Assembly: GCA_001599815.1 (NCBI GenBank)
Contig: BCIA01000004.1
Coordinates: forward strand, 4,366,082-4,430,081
Source: Furcasterigmium furcatum
Taxonomy: Eukaryota; Ascomycota; Sordariomycetes; Glomerellales; Plectosphaerellaceae
Length of the DNA stretch: 64,000 bases
Reading direction: 5' to 3'
The notes below the pieces were generated by a model that had not been told where the DNA came from, ran no database searches, and saw only the letters and a list, made by a program, of their open reading frames with translations. A program made the translations under genes and the position numbers. This document shows positions 35,353-47,356 of the stretch, piece after piece (within the stretch, counting starts at the first letter, position 1; each line of letters begins with the position of its first letter).

Positions 35353-36728
35353 ATGACACGCAAGTCTATCCTATCCTTACTCGGCCTAGCAGCCGCCGCT
35401 TCTGCGAGGAAGTGTCAAAATCTCACCGTGGAGGTTGAGCTGTCTTCACGCAACGGCGTGTTCAACTTCGATGCGCCGTCGACCAACATCGATGTCACGA
35501 ATTTCATCCTGGACCTGTCTCAACAAGGCGCCAACTACTCAGACAGCCTTCTTTCCGGTGTAAGCCGACCTGGAAGCGGCATGACTTGGTTTACAAAGCG
35601 CTGACAGGGGCAATACATAGTACGAAACAGTGGGCGGGAAGTATGAGTTGGGCGCAACCTATTGCGAGCCCGACTGTGGCCCCTCGGATGTAGTACAGAT
35701 CTTAACTCATGGTGTTGGCTTTGACAAGAGGTACGCAATAGGGAGAATCACATGGTGGCGTGCCAGGCTGGCTAACACGTCCCAGCTACTGGGACCTCTC
35801 TGTCAACAACTACAACTACAGCTACACCAAGGTCGCCGTTGATGACTACGGCTTCTCGACCTTCAGCTACGACCGCCTCGGGCTCGGCGAGTCCTCGCGC
35901 GGCGAACCCATCTCCGAGATCCAGTCATGGCTGGAACTTGCCGCTCTCAGGACGTTGACAAAGCAACTGCGCCAGGGCAAGATCCCCGAGCTCGCGGAAA
36001 GGTCCTTCGAAAAGGTCGTCCACGTCGGACACAGCTTCGGTTCCATCCTGTCCTATTCCCTGACTGCCGAGGACCCGAGCGCCTCCGACGGCATCATCCT
36101 CACAGGCTTCAGCCACATCGCGACTTACATGCCCTTTTTCCTCCTCGGCGGCGACTTCGTTATGGCCAACTCCCTGGAACCGCTGCGAGAGTACGCTGAC
36201 GGTTACATCGCGCCGGCGACCAGAAGCGCGGTACACACCAACTTCTTCGCCCCGGGTGAGTTCGACCCGGCGATGCTGGAGCTTGCTTTCCAGCGCGGAC
36301 AGCCCGCTACCATCGGAGAGTTTCTCACTCTGGGTGCTGGCTCCGGCAATCCCAACCCCTTCGCTGGCCCGGCGCTGGTCATCACTGGAGGTGAGTTCCC
36401 GCATTTTACTTCCAGAATCGCGGTGACGATGGAGATCTGACTGGTGCAAGACCGGGACGTGCCGTTCTGCGGAGGCGACTGCTCGGCCACCGGAGACCTT
36501 GAGCTGGACTCTCTGTTGGATGCATCGGCCGAGCTCCTCCAACAAGCCACCCCCTTCGAGGCACATGTGGTTCCTCGTGCTGGCCACGGCCTGGGCATGG
36601 TAAGTGCTGGCCCGAATACCTGGTTGAGACCCGGAAAGACACTGACCATCAAACAGGAATACTCCCATGTTCATACGACGAGCAAGATCTTGGATTTCCT
36701 GGTGCAGAACGGTCTCGGGGGCCGTTAA
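35353..36728 (+). CDS. Secreted alpha/beta-hydrolase
   Basis: Five exons: 35353-35559, 35621-35730, 35786-36390, 36451-36599, 36657-36728, giving 380 residues. It starts with a signal peptide (MTRKSILSLLGLAAAASA) and has several possible N-glycosylation sites. The alpha/beta-hydrolase triad is readable. The nucleophile elbow is HVGHSFGS (Ser189), an acid lies in VITGDRD, and the histidine is in VPRAGHGLG. LGLGESSRGEP is typical of the strand before the elbow. Cysteines in CEPDCG and CGGDC may form disulfides. The substrate is unknown; an esterase, lipase or epoxide-hydrolase-like activity would all fit. Four short introns, each with good GT...AG borders, knit the family motifs together. The gene lies co-oriented 0.8 kb ahead of a nitrilase-family gene. 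Confidence 0.88.
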
Positions 36729-37538
36729 GAGGCACACTATTCTCATCCTCGTAATTCCTTTTCGTAAGCCTCGCATACAATACCTAGGTAATTAGTTTAA
36801 TTGTTAGACGGGCCATGTATGCCAGGGCAACTGGACTGGCTTCGATACACTCACTGTACGTACTTTCTAATTCATCACCGAGCATCCTCGACGTAACCCA
36901 GAGACATTACCCCAACATGACTGCATCACAACTGTCGAGATCTGAGGCAAGTGAACACGACCGGTCCGCCACCACTGGACATGATTCCCACGTTGTCACA
37001 TTAGCCAGGTGCAACTTTTGAGCAATGTCGGGTATGAGGCATCCAGATCCGAAATGATCGAGAAACCAGCGTGCTCCATTTGCGCGCATCAAACACAAGG
37101 GGAGCCCGTCGTCTCGGACGATCCAGCCGGCCTGTCCTGTTGTCATCCCGGAGCATGTTGTCGGAGGCCGGCCCCTGGATCATCCGGACCGGGCCGGTGC
37201 CCCATCGGATCCGGATTTTCGACTGATCCCCCTCCCCCTATGTCCGCCGTCTCGGCGGTGCTTTGGGCGAGGATGCGAAGTTCCATGGCGACAGCACTGT
37301 CACGGTGCTGAACTGGGCAAAGTTGTTGTTGCACGAATATCCATTGCTCTCAGGTCGGTCCGTAGCTTAGTCATTTATCCCGCATCACGCCTTCCCTCAA
37401 GCCTCCTTCCTCAGTTACCCCTTCGTGACTGCTTCCTTTTGGGCAACCGGACTTAAATCCTTCTCCAACACTTCTAGTCCACCATAAATATCACCAAAGG
37501 CACATATCCAGCCATAGCCCGGGAGGCCCAGCGTCACA
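36729..37538. other. Intergenic region before the nitrilase-family gene
   Basis: A 0.8-kb spacer. It contains the palindrome TACCTAGGTA at 36,781-36,790 and otherwise no feature I can support. Confidence 0.4.
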
Positions 37539-38614
37539 ATGGCTATTGCGGTAATCCACTCGTTCTACTGCTGAGCTCGACAATGGACCAGCTGCTGATC
37601 ATCCATGGCCGCAGGCAGTCGGTCAGATCTGCTCAACGTCATCTCTTGCCCACAACCTCGAGCAATGCGTCCGACTCGTCAGAAAGGCGGCCGCAGGCGG
37701 TGCAAAGGTATCTATGCCTCAGTGCTGAGAAACCATTCGGTCCGAGTTCACGCGTCCAGGCTGACTGACAGGTGCAGGTCCTCTTCCTCCCTGAAGCAGC
37801 GGACTACATTGCTTCTAGTCCGTCAGAATCGCTTTCGCTCGCCCAACCTCAAACGCGGTCTCCGTTCGTCTTAGGTCTGCAAGAAGCCGCACAGAAGCAC
37901 TCTCTTGCAGTCAATGTTGGCATCCATGTCCCTGCTCCCGAATCAGGCACCGCTAAGCTGCTCAACCGCTCTCTGTGGATCAATGCCGATGGGAGTATCA
38001 ACCAGCCGGCAACGTACGACAAGCTTCACTTATTCGACTACGGTAACCTCCGCGAATCTGCCACCGTAGCCTCAGGGACGTCCCTCACCGCACCTTTCAC
38101 GTCTCCAGTCGGCCGCATCGGAAGCCTCATCTGCTTCGACTTGCGCTTTGCCGAACCCGCCCTTGCCATGGCGCAGCCAGGTCCTTCCAGTCCTTTCAAG
38201 TTATCAGGCCCCGCGCAGATTCTCTTGTATCCATCGGCCTTCACCATCCGTACGGGGAAGGCGCATTGGGAGACGCTTCTCCGCGCCAGGGCTATCGAGA
38301 CCCAGAGCTGGGTCATCGCGGCAGCCCAGGTCGGCAAGCACAACGAGAAGCGAAACAGCTATGGCCGCAGCATGGTCGTTGACCCATGGGGCGTTGTTCG
38401 CCTTGAGATGGGCGGCGTCGACGCTGACGGGCAAGCAGAGGAGGGCGCCGAGGGCCAGATTGGCTTTGTCGACATTGACCTTGGAGAATGGGATAGAGTG
38501 CGAGAGGGCATGCCTCTGATGAGGCGGACGTGAGTATCTGCTCGTCTTCTTGTCTCAGCTGACCACGGGCCTTTGAGCTGATACTTCCACAGTGATGTGT
38601 ATCCGGAGCTCTGA
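37539..38614 (+). CDS. Nitrilase-superfamily C-N hydrolase (Nit/omega-amidase-like)
   Basis: Four exons: 37539-37550 (only 12 nt, MAIA), 37615-37707, 37778-38529, 38593-38614, giving 292 residues. The Glu-Lys-Cys catalytic triad is intact: Glu41 in VLFLPEA, Lys117 in YDKLHLFD and Cys154 in SLICFDLRF. The closing part has HWETLLRARAIETQSW and GRSMVVDPWG, which is typical of the Nit1/Nit2 branch. That branch cleaves deaminated glutathione or alpha-ketoglutaramate-type amides. Exon 1 codes for just four residues; without it the N-terminus AVGQICST has no ATG. The third exon could start six nt earlier (adding Val-Gln) by using the adjacent CAG. I chose the later acceptor because it gives the conserved AKVLFLPEA. 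Confidence 0.9.
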
Positions 38615-41600
38615 AGAGGTATCGTAGCGATTGTACCCGCTTCCAGTCATTGAAGTGATACACCTTCATCTCGCCAGCATCTCTCGCCAAGGAACCTCCG
38701 ACATGGCTACCAATAGACCAAACGGACTATCGATTCAGACGGACACTGGAGATGACGAACCTACGTCACTGGCAAGTCAAGTGAAGTCTCGGGTCAGCCT
38801 GAGGGATAGACAGAATGGAACTCTCTGGCAAACAAACCTCCACCTCTCGGCTCCCCCTGATCAGCTTGACTCGAGCGAGGAATGAAAAGTCTGCTCATAA
38901 CACGCGCGTTGACCGACATGGAACCCTTGACCGATGATCCATCAGAAGCTCTCCGGAATGGACGACTGCTTTTCTTCTTTCTCCAGCAACCTTGTTGCCG
39001 GGCCCTGTCCGGCACCGCGCCCTGCCACGGCGGACAGCCAAGGTGCAAGTAGAAATCTTCGCGCCCCCGGTCAGCGGCAGGCGTTCCCAGTGGTCCGTGG
39101 CAGGGATGTCGGCGGGCTCATTCCGGTCCACTGATCATCATTGCCGGGCCACCCAGAAACCACAGCCCTGGGAAATTAGCCTGTTTGCCCTGCTGCAGCC
39201 TTTCACTGCACACGCCCCTCCGGCCCCCCTGCCCTCAGGATCCCTGACCGAGCAGGCGGTTGGGACAACAGGGGGAGGTTGCAGTTCGGTGAGGAAGACA
39301 GCCGGGGGCAACCCTCTCTGATTGAGATGAGGGAAGAAAATTTCTCCTGCTTCTCCGGAATTTGAAACGGGCATATTCTGACCAGACCGCGATGGGCCTT
39401 GATTAAGGATATCGACGGGGAAATCATCCGGTCGCGTGGCGTGTGGAGGTTCCCGACCGCTGGCAACGACATCAATTAAGTGCATCCGCGGTTGAACGGA
39501 ATCATATGTTCGCCAAGCGGAGGTTCCTGACGCGACCAACCGTCACAGATGGCATGGCGGTGTGATACGGTCGCAGCTTGCGCTTGTGCAGTGACGAGGA
39601 TGTCAGAGCACATCAACAGTCCCAGACACGATTGAGCACGACCCTCGACAAGTCAACAAGATCCTCCTCCAGTCGGCTCCGAAGCCGCCCACAAACGACG
39701 GAGGATCTGCACTGGCTTGGAGAATTTGAGAAGCATTGCGCCCGAGATTGGCATGACAGACCGGCATCACGACCGAGGTCTGGAGAAGCAGACCTGCTTG
39801 GCAACACTCATCATCATGAGACGACCTTTGCTTCTATCCTCAGTCTCAGGGACGCTTCAGTATGCCAAGCTTCAGATGTCGAAACGAACATGTCCATTTT
39901 GATCTTGCGACAAGACACCAGAACGGACGCGTCGCGCAACATTCGACGAGATGGTCGCGACCCGCAAGCCGCGGAAGCCAGCAACCAAACGGTGTGACAG
40001 CGGCAGCGTCCCGTGCCTCAGTGCAGCACACAGTGCCAGTCCGACTTAGGGAATGATGGACCATGGGCGGAGCCCGGGGATGGCAAGTTCCACCAATTCA
40101 TCCCATCTTTCCCCTGTTCCCCCCTTTTCCAGAAGAAATAGGGGCACAGCGGTTTGGGGTGGGAACAGCCACCAACAGGCAAGCAAACTGGGCACAAACC
40201 CGACCGTCTGGTTCCTGGGACTGCTCCCTTGCCGTCGTGTGCACGCCTACATTGGTTAGGCGCCTTGAGGGTCAGTTTGCACTTGTGTGCTCTGGGAAGT
40301 CGCCTCTGCAGCAATACGTAGAGGCCCTCGGGCACCGATGATCGGTTCATCTGAAATGGACGTCGGTTCCTTGTCCCAATGGCCTTCCTCCTCTCCTGTC
40401 GATCCTTACGCTGGAGCGATGCTAGCCCTTTCTGGCAGTCAAGATGCCATCGTCGCTAGAGATGGACAGAAACCAGACACAGGTTGCGAATCGGCGCATG
40501 ATGACCCAGATCTCGGTCGCCTCCCTTCTAGGTCAGAGGAGGCGCTCCATCCTATTCGACGTCGAACACGCACAAGCCTGTCTCAAACCCTCGGGCCACA
40601 GCTGTCACTCGTTCCGTTTCCGAGCCACCAGGCGTGTTCGTTCGGCGCCTGGGTAACATTAATGGGGACCAGACTCGAACAGAGCTGCAGTTCTGTTATC
40701 CGTCTGCCTGCCTCTGTTCGTGCATCGACGCACTACAGGAAGCGAGAGACACATGAAGACCAGCGGAATTCTGGGCGCGGAGGCACTTACTTGCCTCGGT
40801 ATACTTTTAGCTGTTATCGGACCACGGCATCTTGGACTCGTCGACTTGACCACATTGATCTGCTGACCTCCATTGTCACCGTTTCATCCCACGGCCGTCC
40901 CTCTTTCGGCATGGCAGACCTCAAGAAGCAGGTTTAGTTCGCTGCCAAGGCTGTCTCTGAATGGTCATACGAGCCGTGGACGCGGGACATGCCACAGCGA
41001 CAGGACGCTGGCCTCACTCTGGGACCGCGATCACAGCCCCCATCGCCGATACTCATCCCACGCCCGCCATTAGGCATCTCCGGATAGGCTCTCGATGACA
41101 CGGCTGGCCGGATGGCGCGGGACACCCCCATTGCTTTTCTCCAGGCCCGTACGGGAGGGAAAATGCGCTGACCAAAAGCAAGGCAGGGCGTCCCACGAAC
41201 AGGAACGAGACCGAGCCGGCAACGCCGCGGCGGAAGGCCATAACCCGTCACGAGACAAAGCAGAGCCCGTGGTGAATGCCTTTGTCAAGCTGTCTCGGAC
41301 CGTCCTCGTCGTCCCGTGCCAGTAACCCCTGTCATCCTCCCTCGACAACAAACACACCATCTCAGCAAAGTCCCCCAACCCAACTCGACAGCCACCACGC
41401 CGCGCCGCGCCCGGCTGTCTCCAATCGCCTGCAAGCACTTACACAAGAGGGAGTGTGCATCGCGCACGCCCCTTGCAGAATCTTGCAGCGCAGATCGCCC
41501 TAGGCTCTGGTCTTCTGAAAGAGGCAAACAGAGTTCCGAAAGCGAACTGAGACGAAAATATGTCCCCGTCAAACAAACCGCACAAAGGGGGCGAGGGCGG

Positions 41601-43265
41601 CGAGGAATGCCGCCTCTGCACAATCGATGGAGTCAAGCTGGTCGAGTTTCCCGTCAGAGACACGGGTACATGTACATACCGTCACAATCCAGACGGCGGT
41701 ACTATCAGGCCTGAACATTCTTCTGTCTGGAGGCATAACCACCCCTCCCTCAGCTGCTCGGGTCGATATCCGGTTCGGCGGGCTCCCCTCGCCAATCTAA
41801 GTCGTGGTGTCATATACTCCTCGCTCAGGCTGTCTCGTGCTTCCGCAACCTCGTCAGAGACAGCCCACCGTCCAAAAATCCTGACGTGAACGCCCAGCCG
41901 GGAATCCAACATGCCAATCATGCCACAACGCCACGAGAAGATGTCAGGTTTCAACGGGAATGCGGTGTACTAAGTAGTAAGAAGCCGTGAATTTGTCTCC
42001 ATCTAACACTTCCAGAAAACGCAAACTCAAAAAGACGCTGTGAAGCCATTGTCGCCAGATCTTTTCAACAAGGATACAATAGATTGTACAATCTCTGCGC
42101 GCGTTGCTTCTACCGCCTCGCGGCGTGTTGTAAAAAGAGAGCCAAATAAGAACCCGTTCGGGACAAATATGGATGGGGGGTATCTATCTTCAGTGAAACC
42201 AAAAAGGGGGTGGAGTCCAGCCCGGCGCCATGGGAGGGCTCGCGTTGGTGACAACGGCAAGTCGGCTCCGTGTTTGCCCACTCCTCGAGGGCGACAAGTT
42301 CTTCTATCGAGTACAGGTAGTCGCAGAGCGCCGGAAAAAAAAAAGCAGTGTGAGGATGGAAAGCAGGGGCCTCTGCGAAAAGGCACCCCGAACGCAAGGG
42401 AGCTGGTCCCTCATCCGGCTGAGAAACAGGCAAAAGAAAAGGGAGGGCCACAACCACAAGGCCGGTCCATCCAAAGAGAAACAAAAAGCAAATCCAGTTT
42501 CCCCCGAGCAAGTCTATATGCGAACCCAAAAAGCACTTCTTTTCCCAGCCCAGACCCAGTTCCCATGTTTTGTGTAGACCTCCGTTTCAGACCCAAGAAG
42601 AAAAAAAATGGAAATAAGGTTGGACAAGCCGGCGCATCGCTTTTCGAGCGCTTCGAGAAAGGGTGAAAGATGGCAATGTTCATCGCGGCCAAAATGCCGC
42701 TGTGTTGTTGTGGGGGCCTCTGATGGTCATGGCGTTTGTTTCGTCGCGAAACCTGCGACGATATGACGCTCGGAGTCGAACGAGCCCAAGCATGCCGGCT
42801 CCGAAAGGCGAGAATTGTTGCAGCTCGCCGAGTAGATCCACGCCGAGACCTGGGCGGAGTGCCGTGTCGCTCGTTCCATTGGAGAAAAAGGTCGTGAAAC
42901 TCAAAGTGATCTCCGTCTATGTTGTAACGCCGTGCCATAAGAAATACAGGAGGCGTTGGAATGTCCTCGAGAAAGAACGCCCATCGTGAAGGAGGAAGAA
43001 AGTCCGTGTCAGCTAGTCCCATCGATTGCTGCTGGGAAGCAAGGTGGTGGTGGTGGCTGCGAGCCGATCGTTTATAAGTTTGCGCAGGAATGCGAATTAA
43101 ACCTCGTAAGGGAATGCTGCGGCGAGTCGAACCAAGACATGGTACAGGCGATAGTACAGGATATTTCGGAATCCGCCGTGAATTAATAAGGATGTAGTGT
43201 TGAGGGGATGTGGTCGAAGAGAATCGAGAGAAATGGTCGGGGTCGTCGTCTGTGACCAGGACCAT
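38615..43265. other. 4.7-kb stretch without recognised genes
   Basis: Frames of up to about 200 codons occur on both strands (for example 40,287-40,937 +, 41,316-41,714 +, 42,411-43,265 -). None shows a recognisable motif, family-like composition or a consistent intron structure. Several overlap each other antisense. A-runs near 42,337 and 42,600 break the region. The right part is the 3' flank of the 32-codon ORF and may be its 3'-UTR. I see no transposon, terminal repeat or tRNA. Confidence 0.5.
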
Positions 43266-43364
43266 TTATCGAGGCTTGGGGCGAGGAGGAGGCTTGGGCA
43301 CTCCAGTCGTGTCGTAGGCACCGCGGCCCATGTTGGCGAAGCTGGTGATCTCCTTGACAACCAT
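43266..43364 (-). CDS. 32-residue proline-rich micro-protein candidate
   Basis: A short frame opening MVVKEITSFANMGRG and closing GVPKPPPRPKPR. Support comes from the splice signals upstream. On the - strand a perfect GTGAGT donor (43,545), a CTAAC branch site (around 43,414) and a CTCCAG acceptor (43,397) define a 149-nt intron that ends 32 nt before the ATG, so this looks like a spliced leader plus a short ORF. The upstream 600 nt is C/T-rich on this strand, and a TTAATATA element lies near 44,190. The peptide has no membrane segment or signal peptide. Its Pro-rich tail could be an SH3/WW ligand. The function is unknown. It could instead be the last exon of a longer protein, but I found no coding exon upstream in a fitting frame. 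Confidence 0.5.
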   Translation of the reverse strand: MVVKEITSFANMGRGAYDTTGVPKPPPRPKPR

Positions 43365-43396
43365 TGTGAAGGATCGGGAACTGTGGAGGAAGGTGT

Positions 43397-43545
43397 CTGG
43401 AGGGCAGGCGGCGTTAGTCCGACATGATCGTGCATGATGGGGAGGAAACCAGGAGGGCGCTCAGGGGTGAGGTAGGAAGAAATGGTGTCGAGCTGATGCA
43501 ACAAGGGCCCGAGACGAAGATTGGGTGCGGGATGCTGTGACTCAC
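43397..43545 (-). other. Predicted 5'-UTR intron of the 32-codon ORF
   Basis: GTGAGT donor at 43,545-43,540, CTAAC near 43,414 and CTCCAG ending at 43,397. Another possible acceptor, CCACAG, ends at 43,381. The intron lies wholly upstream of the ATG at 43,364. Confidence 0.5.
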
Positions 43546-44566
43546 GGTATTGCAGGAGTCGTAGCACGACCTATCGGAAGCAATCAAGGCAGAGATAGGT
43601 TGAAGTCGCGATGCGATTGGCGGCAGGCGAGGGAGTGATGGGAAGGAGAATGGCAGGCGGGCGCTGATAGTATCACCAATGCGCGCTGAGTGATGAGAGG
43701 AAGCGATGGCAAGAAAGCCAGGAAGAGAGGAGGCGGGATGAGGACGTATTTATCGGCACCGTAGCATGGGAGGCGTCGAGAGGTGTTGGTTCAGTCCAGA
43801 CGATGGATGGCCAAGTAGGTATGGTGAGAGCTGGTATCCTTTTGGCAGAGATTGGACCGGGGTTGCGCAGGTCTCGGGAGGTGCTTTCTGATGTTGCAGA
43901 AGATCGATAGAACCTGCTGACAATATGTGACAGGTCTTGGATTAATGAGGACCTAGTGGCCGTCGTGTCTGTCGAATGTGACGATATCAGGCGAGCAGCG
44001 GATGTAGGTCGCGCTGGCGGGCTGCAGGAACAAAGAGGCGAGCTCGCAGTAGTAGGCAGGAGTAGGCAGGCAGGCTGGCGGTATGCAGGCGGGTTTGGTG
44101 GGTCGATCAGATGTGAGAGCTCCAAAGCGGAAAGCAGGCGTACAGAACAAGCGACAAGTGAGATGCGGGAGGAGGCGGCGCTGGTATATTAAGTGAATTC
44201 CGGTGGGAAGACGTCAGTGAGAAGAGACGGGTTACCTGAGGAGGATGGGCAGAGTTTTCTTTAAAAAGAAAGGCGCGTGAGAGAACGGACGCCGGAAGGA
44301 AAGGGGCCTTGTTCCTTTTTTCCCTCCAAAAATTAAGGGAAACGGAAAGTTGGGAATTGGCCAGGTACCAACCCTGTCATCAACCAGGCACCGCTCCAGG
44401 GAGCCCAGGGACATGCCGCAAGCTGCGCGGTGTCCGGGGGGAGGAGGTGTGCGGATACCACGCCGCACAAGTAAATGTATGTGCCAGCTCAGGGGTGGGC
44501 GTGCGAACGAACGACAGGGGGGTTGGATGGTGATCTCAGGCTCGCTCGCAGTGTTGCTGCGGACGC

Positions 44567-44583
44567 ACGCACGCACGCACGCC
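44567..44583. repeat. ACGC microsatellite
   Basis: Four tandem ACGC units (ACGCACGCACGCACGC) in non-coding DNA. No further role is suggested. Confidence 0.7.
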
Positions 44584-45298
44584 CTGTCCGCTCTGGGTAC
44601 CTCCAACACTGTGCCGGGTCCCACTACGGACCACGTACCGGCTTTCCATTCCAATCCTGGGGTTGCCCCTGGACGTGCGATTGAGCAGGGGTTTCAGGGG
44701 GCCGGGTGCCAAGATGCTGAGGAGGAAGCAGCCCGTCCCGTCTCCTCCAGCGAGAGAGAGACCGGGTGCTGGGAAGATGCCAAGCGTAGAATGGCATTGC
44801 GAATGACCAGCCCGTCTGTCCCGCCGGCGAACACACCGAGCAGCAGCCAAAAGGAACTTTCGACCGTGACCCTATCGAGGATCATCCTGAAGGATCCTTG
44901 CCCTGGGGGCACTCCGGCCTTCCCCCAACAGAGTGATGCGACTGTGCGGTTTTCGTCCAGCGCTTTGGAGCCTGTACGCCCCGCGGCCGGCATCCGTCAC
45001 TTGTCTCCGATTGCCACAAGCTATCCCAGGCTGATGCTGTTTGTGCCGTGTTTGAGCCAAACCAACCATGAAATGAGCGGGAGGCCTTCCTGCCGTGGAC
45101 TTGGGGCCAGAAGTAAGATTGAACCGCCGCATAGCTCAGAGCCCACCCCGTGCGACGAGCCCAAAATGAGACCACGGTGGTGTGCTCATCAGGCTAGTGC
45201 CCAACTTGTCGAAGCCACGTCATGGCACTGGGCCAGGTAAGTCGGTTTACAGAAGCTTCATGTTCGCTCTCTGTTTGTGGTCGCTGTCCGCTGGCCAC

Positions 45299-45320
45299 CT
45301 GCTGCTGCTGCTGCTGCTGC
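45299..45320. repeat. CTG trinucleotide repeat
   Basis: A run of seven CTG units in non-coding DNA. Confidence 0.7.
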
Positions 45321-47319
45321 TTGGAAACCGAACCTGATTGCATGCTGCACCTCCAAACCCCAAACAGGAGACCTCCGCACCGCCCAGTCGAAATGCTCCG
45401 ACGACTCTTGCCTGGAAGGTCCCCTGGTCACACGACCAAGCCATTGGCGTGTTGCTGTGCGAGCACCACAGTCGATATTAATGGCACCATTGTACTTCTG
45501 GTGGTGGTTGTATCTAACTCGCTGGGCTGCTCGTCCTGAAATAGACGGCGCCCGAGTGACGCGCCATTGAAGCAGCATGTCGGTCGGGCCTGGGATTTAC
45601 ATGTTGCAGTGGCCCTGGCTTCTGCGTGGCGAGCACGAGGTCGGTTCCAGCAGCGCGGTTCGGCTGCATCGCGACATGCAACCCTGACCCAACTTGGCAT
45701 TCAGAGGCTTTCGTTGTTGCACCTCCCGCTGTTACGGAGAAGGGCCCATCTGCCAACAGCCGGGCCTTCGATTTCGTCACTCAAGACGCTGTGCCTCCTA
45801 TCTCTAATGAGATAGTCGGCGGTCGGCCCATCCTCCCATTACCACTGACTCGTCATCTGTATACACTCTCATGCAATGTGATGTGGCCCATTCGGCCCAG
45901 GACTTCCCTTTTGAACGCAATTGCACTCAGAGGCGTTACCAACAAGTGGTGTGTGTCCCTGTACAGTATTAGAGTGCCCAGGTGATGCCGCATTGATGGG
46001 ATGGCTGCGATTTTAGCGGCAAGGCCATTGCAAACAGGTCGGCTAAGTCCGCAGGATCAGGGATCGTCGAGTGATAGACCAGATATGGGCTTCCTGACTA
46101 GTCTCGCCGTCTCTCAATCGAGTGTGATGGCTCGGACGTCGCGCGAGTCGCCAAAGCCTGTGCGTTTGGATATCGAGATGGCCTCGGCTGGTGGCAATGA
46201 AGAGCGATCGAGAGCCCCTTTTCCTTCGTAGCTGTTGTGTGTGGTGAGTTGGCGTTTCGAGGCACTGTTATGTGCAAGGCCCTATCATTGAGGTCCCCTT
46301 TCCGACATGAGGCGCTACACGGTATGAAAGAAGAATTGAGCTCACCGGTCTCCTGCAAAGCCATCCCTCCCGTGCCGGCAAGTAATGAATTGCATCGCGG
46401 AACAGATGACAGCTCGCCGGAGAATCCACAGGGGACATTTCCCAAGGTTCCACAGCATGGAAACCTTCCAGAAACGCGAGGCCGACTGGGATGCTGAGTC
46501 GGGCTAAGGCCCAACCCACCGTGCTAGCGAGTGACGGCCGGACTGTCCATCTGCATAAGTGCCACCAATGTAGCCGCTGCTCGACTCTCGGATGTCGCAT
46601 TCGATGTTGGAGACGGATTGCGAGACCATCATTGACGCTCCACGGCTGAGATAGCTTCGTTACCCACAAGACCTGTTGTCTTGGTTGGTCGTTGACCCTG
46701 TTGTCTCTCACAGACCTCCGGTGAGTTGTTCAAAGAAGAAGTTTGGCGGTGGATCACTCCGTAATGAGGAAGCGTGTCGTCCCGTTTCGTTCGCGAGAGG
46801 GCCGCCGTTCCTGCATTAGCGCTCATCCGCAGTTTGGAAACCCCTGAACACCGGACCATCTCGTGGCCTCGCCACTAGTCTTGAAACAGGGGCCAAATTG
46901 CTCTTCGTCTCTCGCACTCTCGGGCGACTGCTTGGCAAGCTGTACTTATGACTGCAGCCACGATGGCTGGACGTGTGCCGCTCCGATAGCCGTCTACCCT
47001 GGAGACAAAAGTAGTGCTCTTTGTGACAGACTTCGCTGACGGCTGTGGCAAATCTAGCAGCGTCGGGCCCTTGGCCGTTATCGAAAGGCAGGTAGGAAAC
47101 CCAAAGCAATGCCCCAGCGGATTCCCTGGAGCAATTGCCGGCTGAGAAGCGACGATCGCAGGTACCCATCTCAAGTTGATTGGTGGCGGGGAGTCGTCCC
47201 GGGTTCTCACTGATCAGCTTCGGCAGAATCAGTTGAATTGATAGCAGATTCTTGATCCGACCAGCCGTCCAGCCGTCCCAACAGGTTGGCCCGCCTCGGA
47301 GAATCATGTGCTAGGCGTA

Positions 47320-47356
47320 GTCAGGGTCAGGGTCAGGCACAGGGTCGGGTTCAGGG
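47320..47356. repeat. TCAGGG tandem units, degenerate
   Basis: Reads GTCAGGG, GTCAGGG and GTCAGG, then after a short interruption CAGGGTCGGGTTCAGGGTC. The hexamer differs by one base from the fungal telomere unit TTAGGG. The tract is short and degenerate, so it may be a plain microsatellite. Confidence 0.5.

Noticed and set aside
42411..43265. A 284-codon open frame downstream of the 32-codon ORF
   Set aside because: Basic, low-complexity sequence (HHHH, PFFFFF, RR runs) with homopolymer-derived tracts; likely 3'-UTR of the short gene.
44350..45240. A 296-codon open frame in the gene-poor region
   Set aside because: It has no ATG at its start, no family motif, and is overlapped by equally long antisense frames. 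GC-rich DNA gives such frames by chance.
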